Part shown: piece by piece, positions 63,848-64,000 of the stretch
Layout: each line of letters opens with the position of its first letter
How positions within the stretch are numbered: the stretch's first letter is position 1
Assembly: GCA_965230625.1 (NCBI GenBank)
Contig: CBDDLL010000002.1
Location: forward strand, 744,001 to 808,000
Source of the DNA: Saccharicrinis sp965230625
Lineage (GTDB): Bacteria; Bacteroidota; Bacteroidia; Bacteroidales; Marinilabiliaceae
DNA: 64,000 bases
Direction: 5' to 3'
The notes under the pieces: generated by a model
Seen by the model: only the letters and a program-made list of their open reading frames with translations
What the model was told of the DNA's origin: nothing
Database searches by the model: none
Made by a program: the position numbers and the translations under genes

Positions 63848-64000
63848 ATGAGTAAGATATTGGTAACAGGTTGCGCAGGTTTTATTGGTTCACATCTTTC
63901 CGAAGCCCTTTTAAACAATGGACATCAAGTTGTTGGAGTGGACAATTTTGATCCTTATTATAATAGAAGTTTAAAAGAAAAAAACTTGAGTGGATTTTCA
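63848..64000 (+). CDS. NAD-dependent nucleotide-sugar epimerase (partial, start only)
   Basis: 51 codons are visible. The N-terminal Rossmann motif ILVTGCAGFIGSHLSEALL, then GHQVVGVDNFDPYYNRSLKE, is typical of SDR-type nucleotide-sugar epimerases such as UDP-glucuronate 4-epimerase (the DNFDPYY motif). The rest lies outside the window, so the exact substrate cannot be fixed. Confidence 0.85.
   Translation, partial: MSKILVTGCAGFIGSHLSEALLNNGHQVVGVDNFDPYYNRSLKEKNLSGFS

Overview
The window comes from a low-GC Bacteroidota genome, probably in or near the Bacteroidales/Marinilabiliales. The evidence is the AT-rich coding, two kinds of protein with type IX secretion (T9SS) C-terminal sorting domains, RprXY-like and TPR-kinase signalling genes, the acpP-fabF-rnc order, and promoter-like TAnnTTTG boxes.

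Layout. Positions 1-1432 hold the end of an outer-membrane barrel gene and an OmpA-family gene. From about 1430 to 27150, and again from about 34640 to 47550, lies an accessory region built like an integron gene-cassette array. Short, mostly unrelated genes nearly all lie on the + strand, and most are followed by an imperfect inverted repeat of about 100-200 bp that looks like an attC site. In many cassettes the first 7-9 bases after the crossover G/TT are the reverse complement of the left end of the same cassette's attC-like site, which is what the circular-cassette model predicts. No integrase gene is visible, so this would be a cluster lacking its integrase, with the enzyme elsewhere or lost. 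A non-cassette block (27150-34600) separates the two arrays. It holds a response regulator, a TPR histidine kinase, and an HdrD-like iron-sulfur protein with a b-type cytochrome-like partner.

Four repeat families recur inside the arrays, all in one orientation. R1 (10 copies, about 200-390 bp) nearly always sits directly in front of a gene cassette. It ends in a conserved palindrome (ACTATACAAATGTATAGT) lying between a TTG box and a TAtgTTTa box spaced as in a Bacteroidota promoter, so I propose R1 is a mobile promoter/operator cassette. A small reverse ORF in R1 is open in only one copy. R4 (3 copies) is the element in front of three array segments. One copy carries an intact reverse-strand 75-aa helix-turn-helix gene; the other two carry its decayed remains. 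R3 (3 copies, about 328 bp, nearly identical) lies at the left edge of attC-like sites. R6 (2 copies, 113 bp) looks like an attC-only mini-cassette.

Cassette cargo is rich in exported proteins and lipoproteins. It includes an EEP-family hydrolase, a DUF3795 protein, a PD40 repeat lipoprotein, an exported alpha/beta hydrolase with an AraC regulator, a leucine-rich-repeat protein, a three-gene cassette (Crp/Fnr regulator, exported FAH-fold protein, outer-membrane protein), a DUF1566 lipoprotein, a tripartite HipBST toxin-antitoxin set, a RelA/SpoT-domain protein with a zinc ribbon, two tandem T9SS esterases, zinc-ribbon small proteins, a TlpA-like lipoprotein and a TraB/GumN-family lipoprotein. 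IS66, SDR and IS91-type remnants are scattered through it.

From 48.2 kb onward the sequence is ordinary chromosome: tRNA-Arg(CCG), leuS, two YitT-family paralogues, an M23 peptidase, a DUF169 protein, purN, acpP-fabF-rnc, an RprXY-like two-component pair, lepA, and the start of a nucleotide-sugar epimerase gene that runs off the end.
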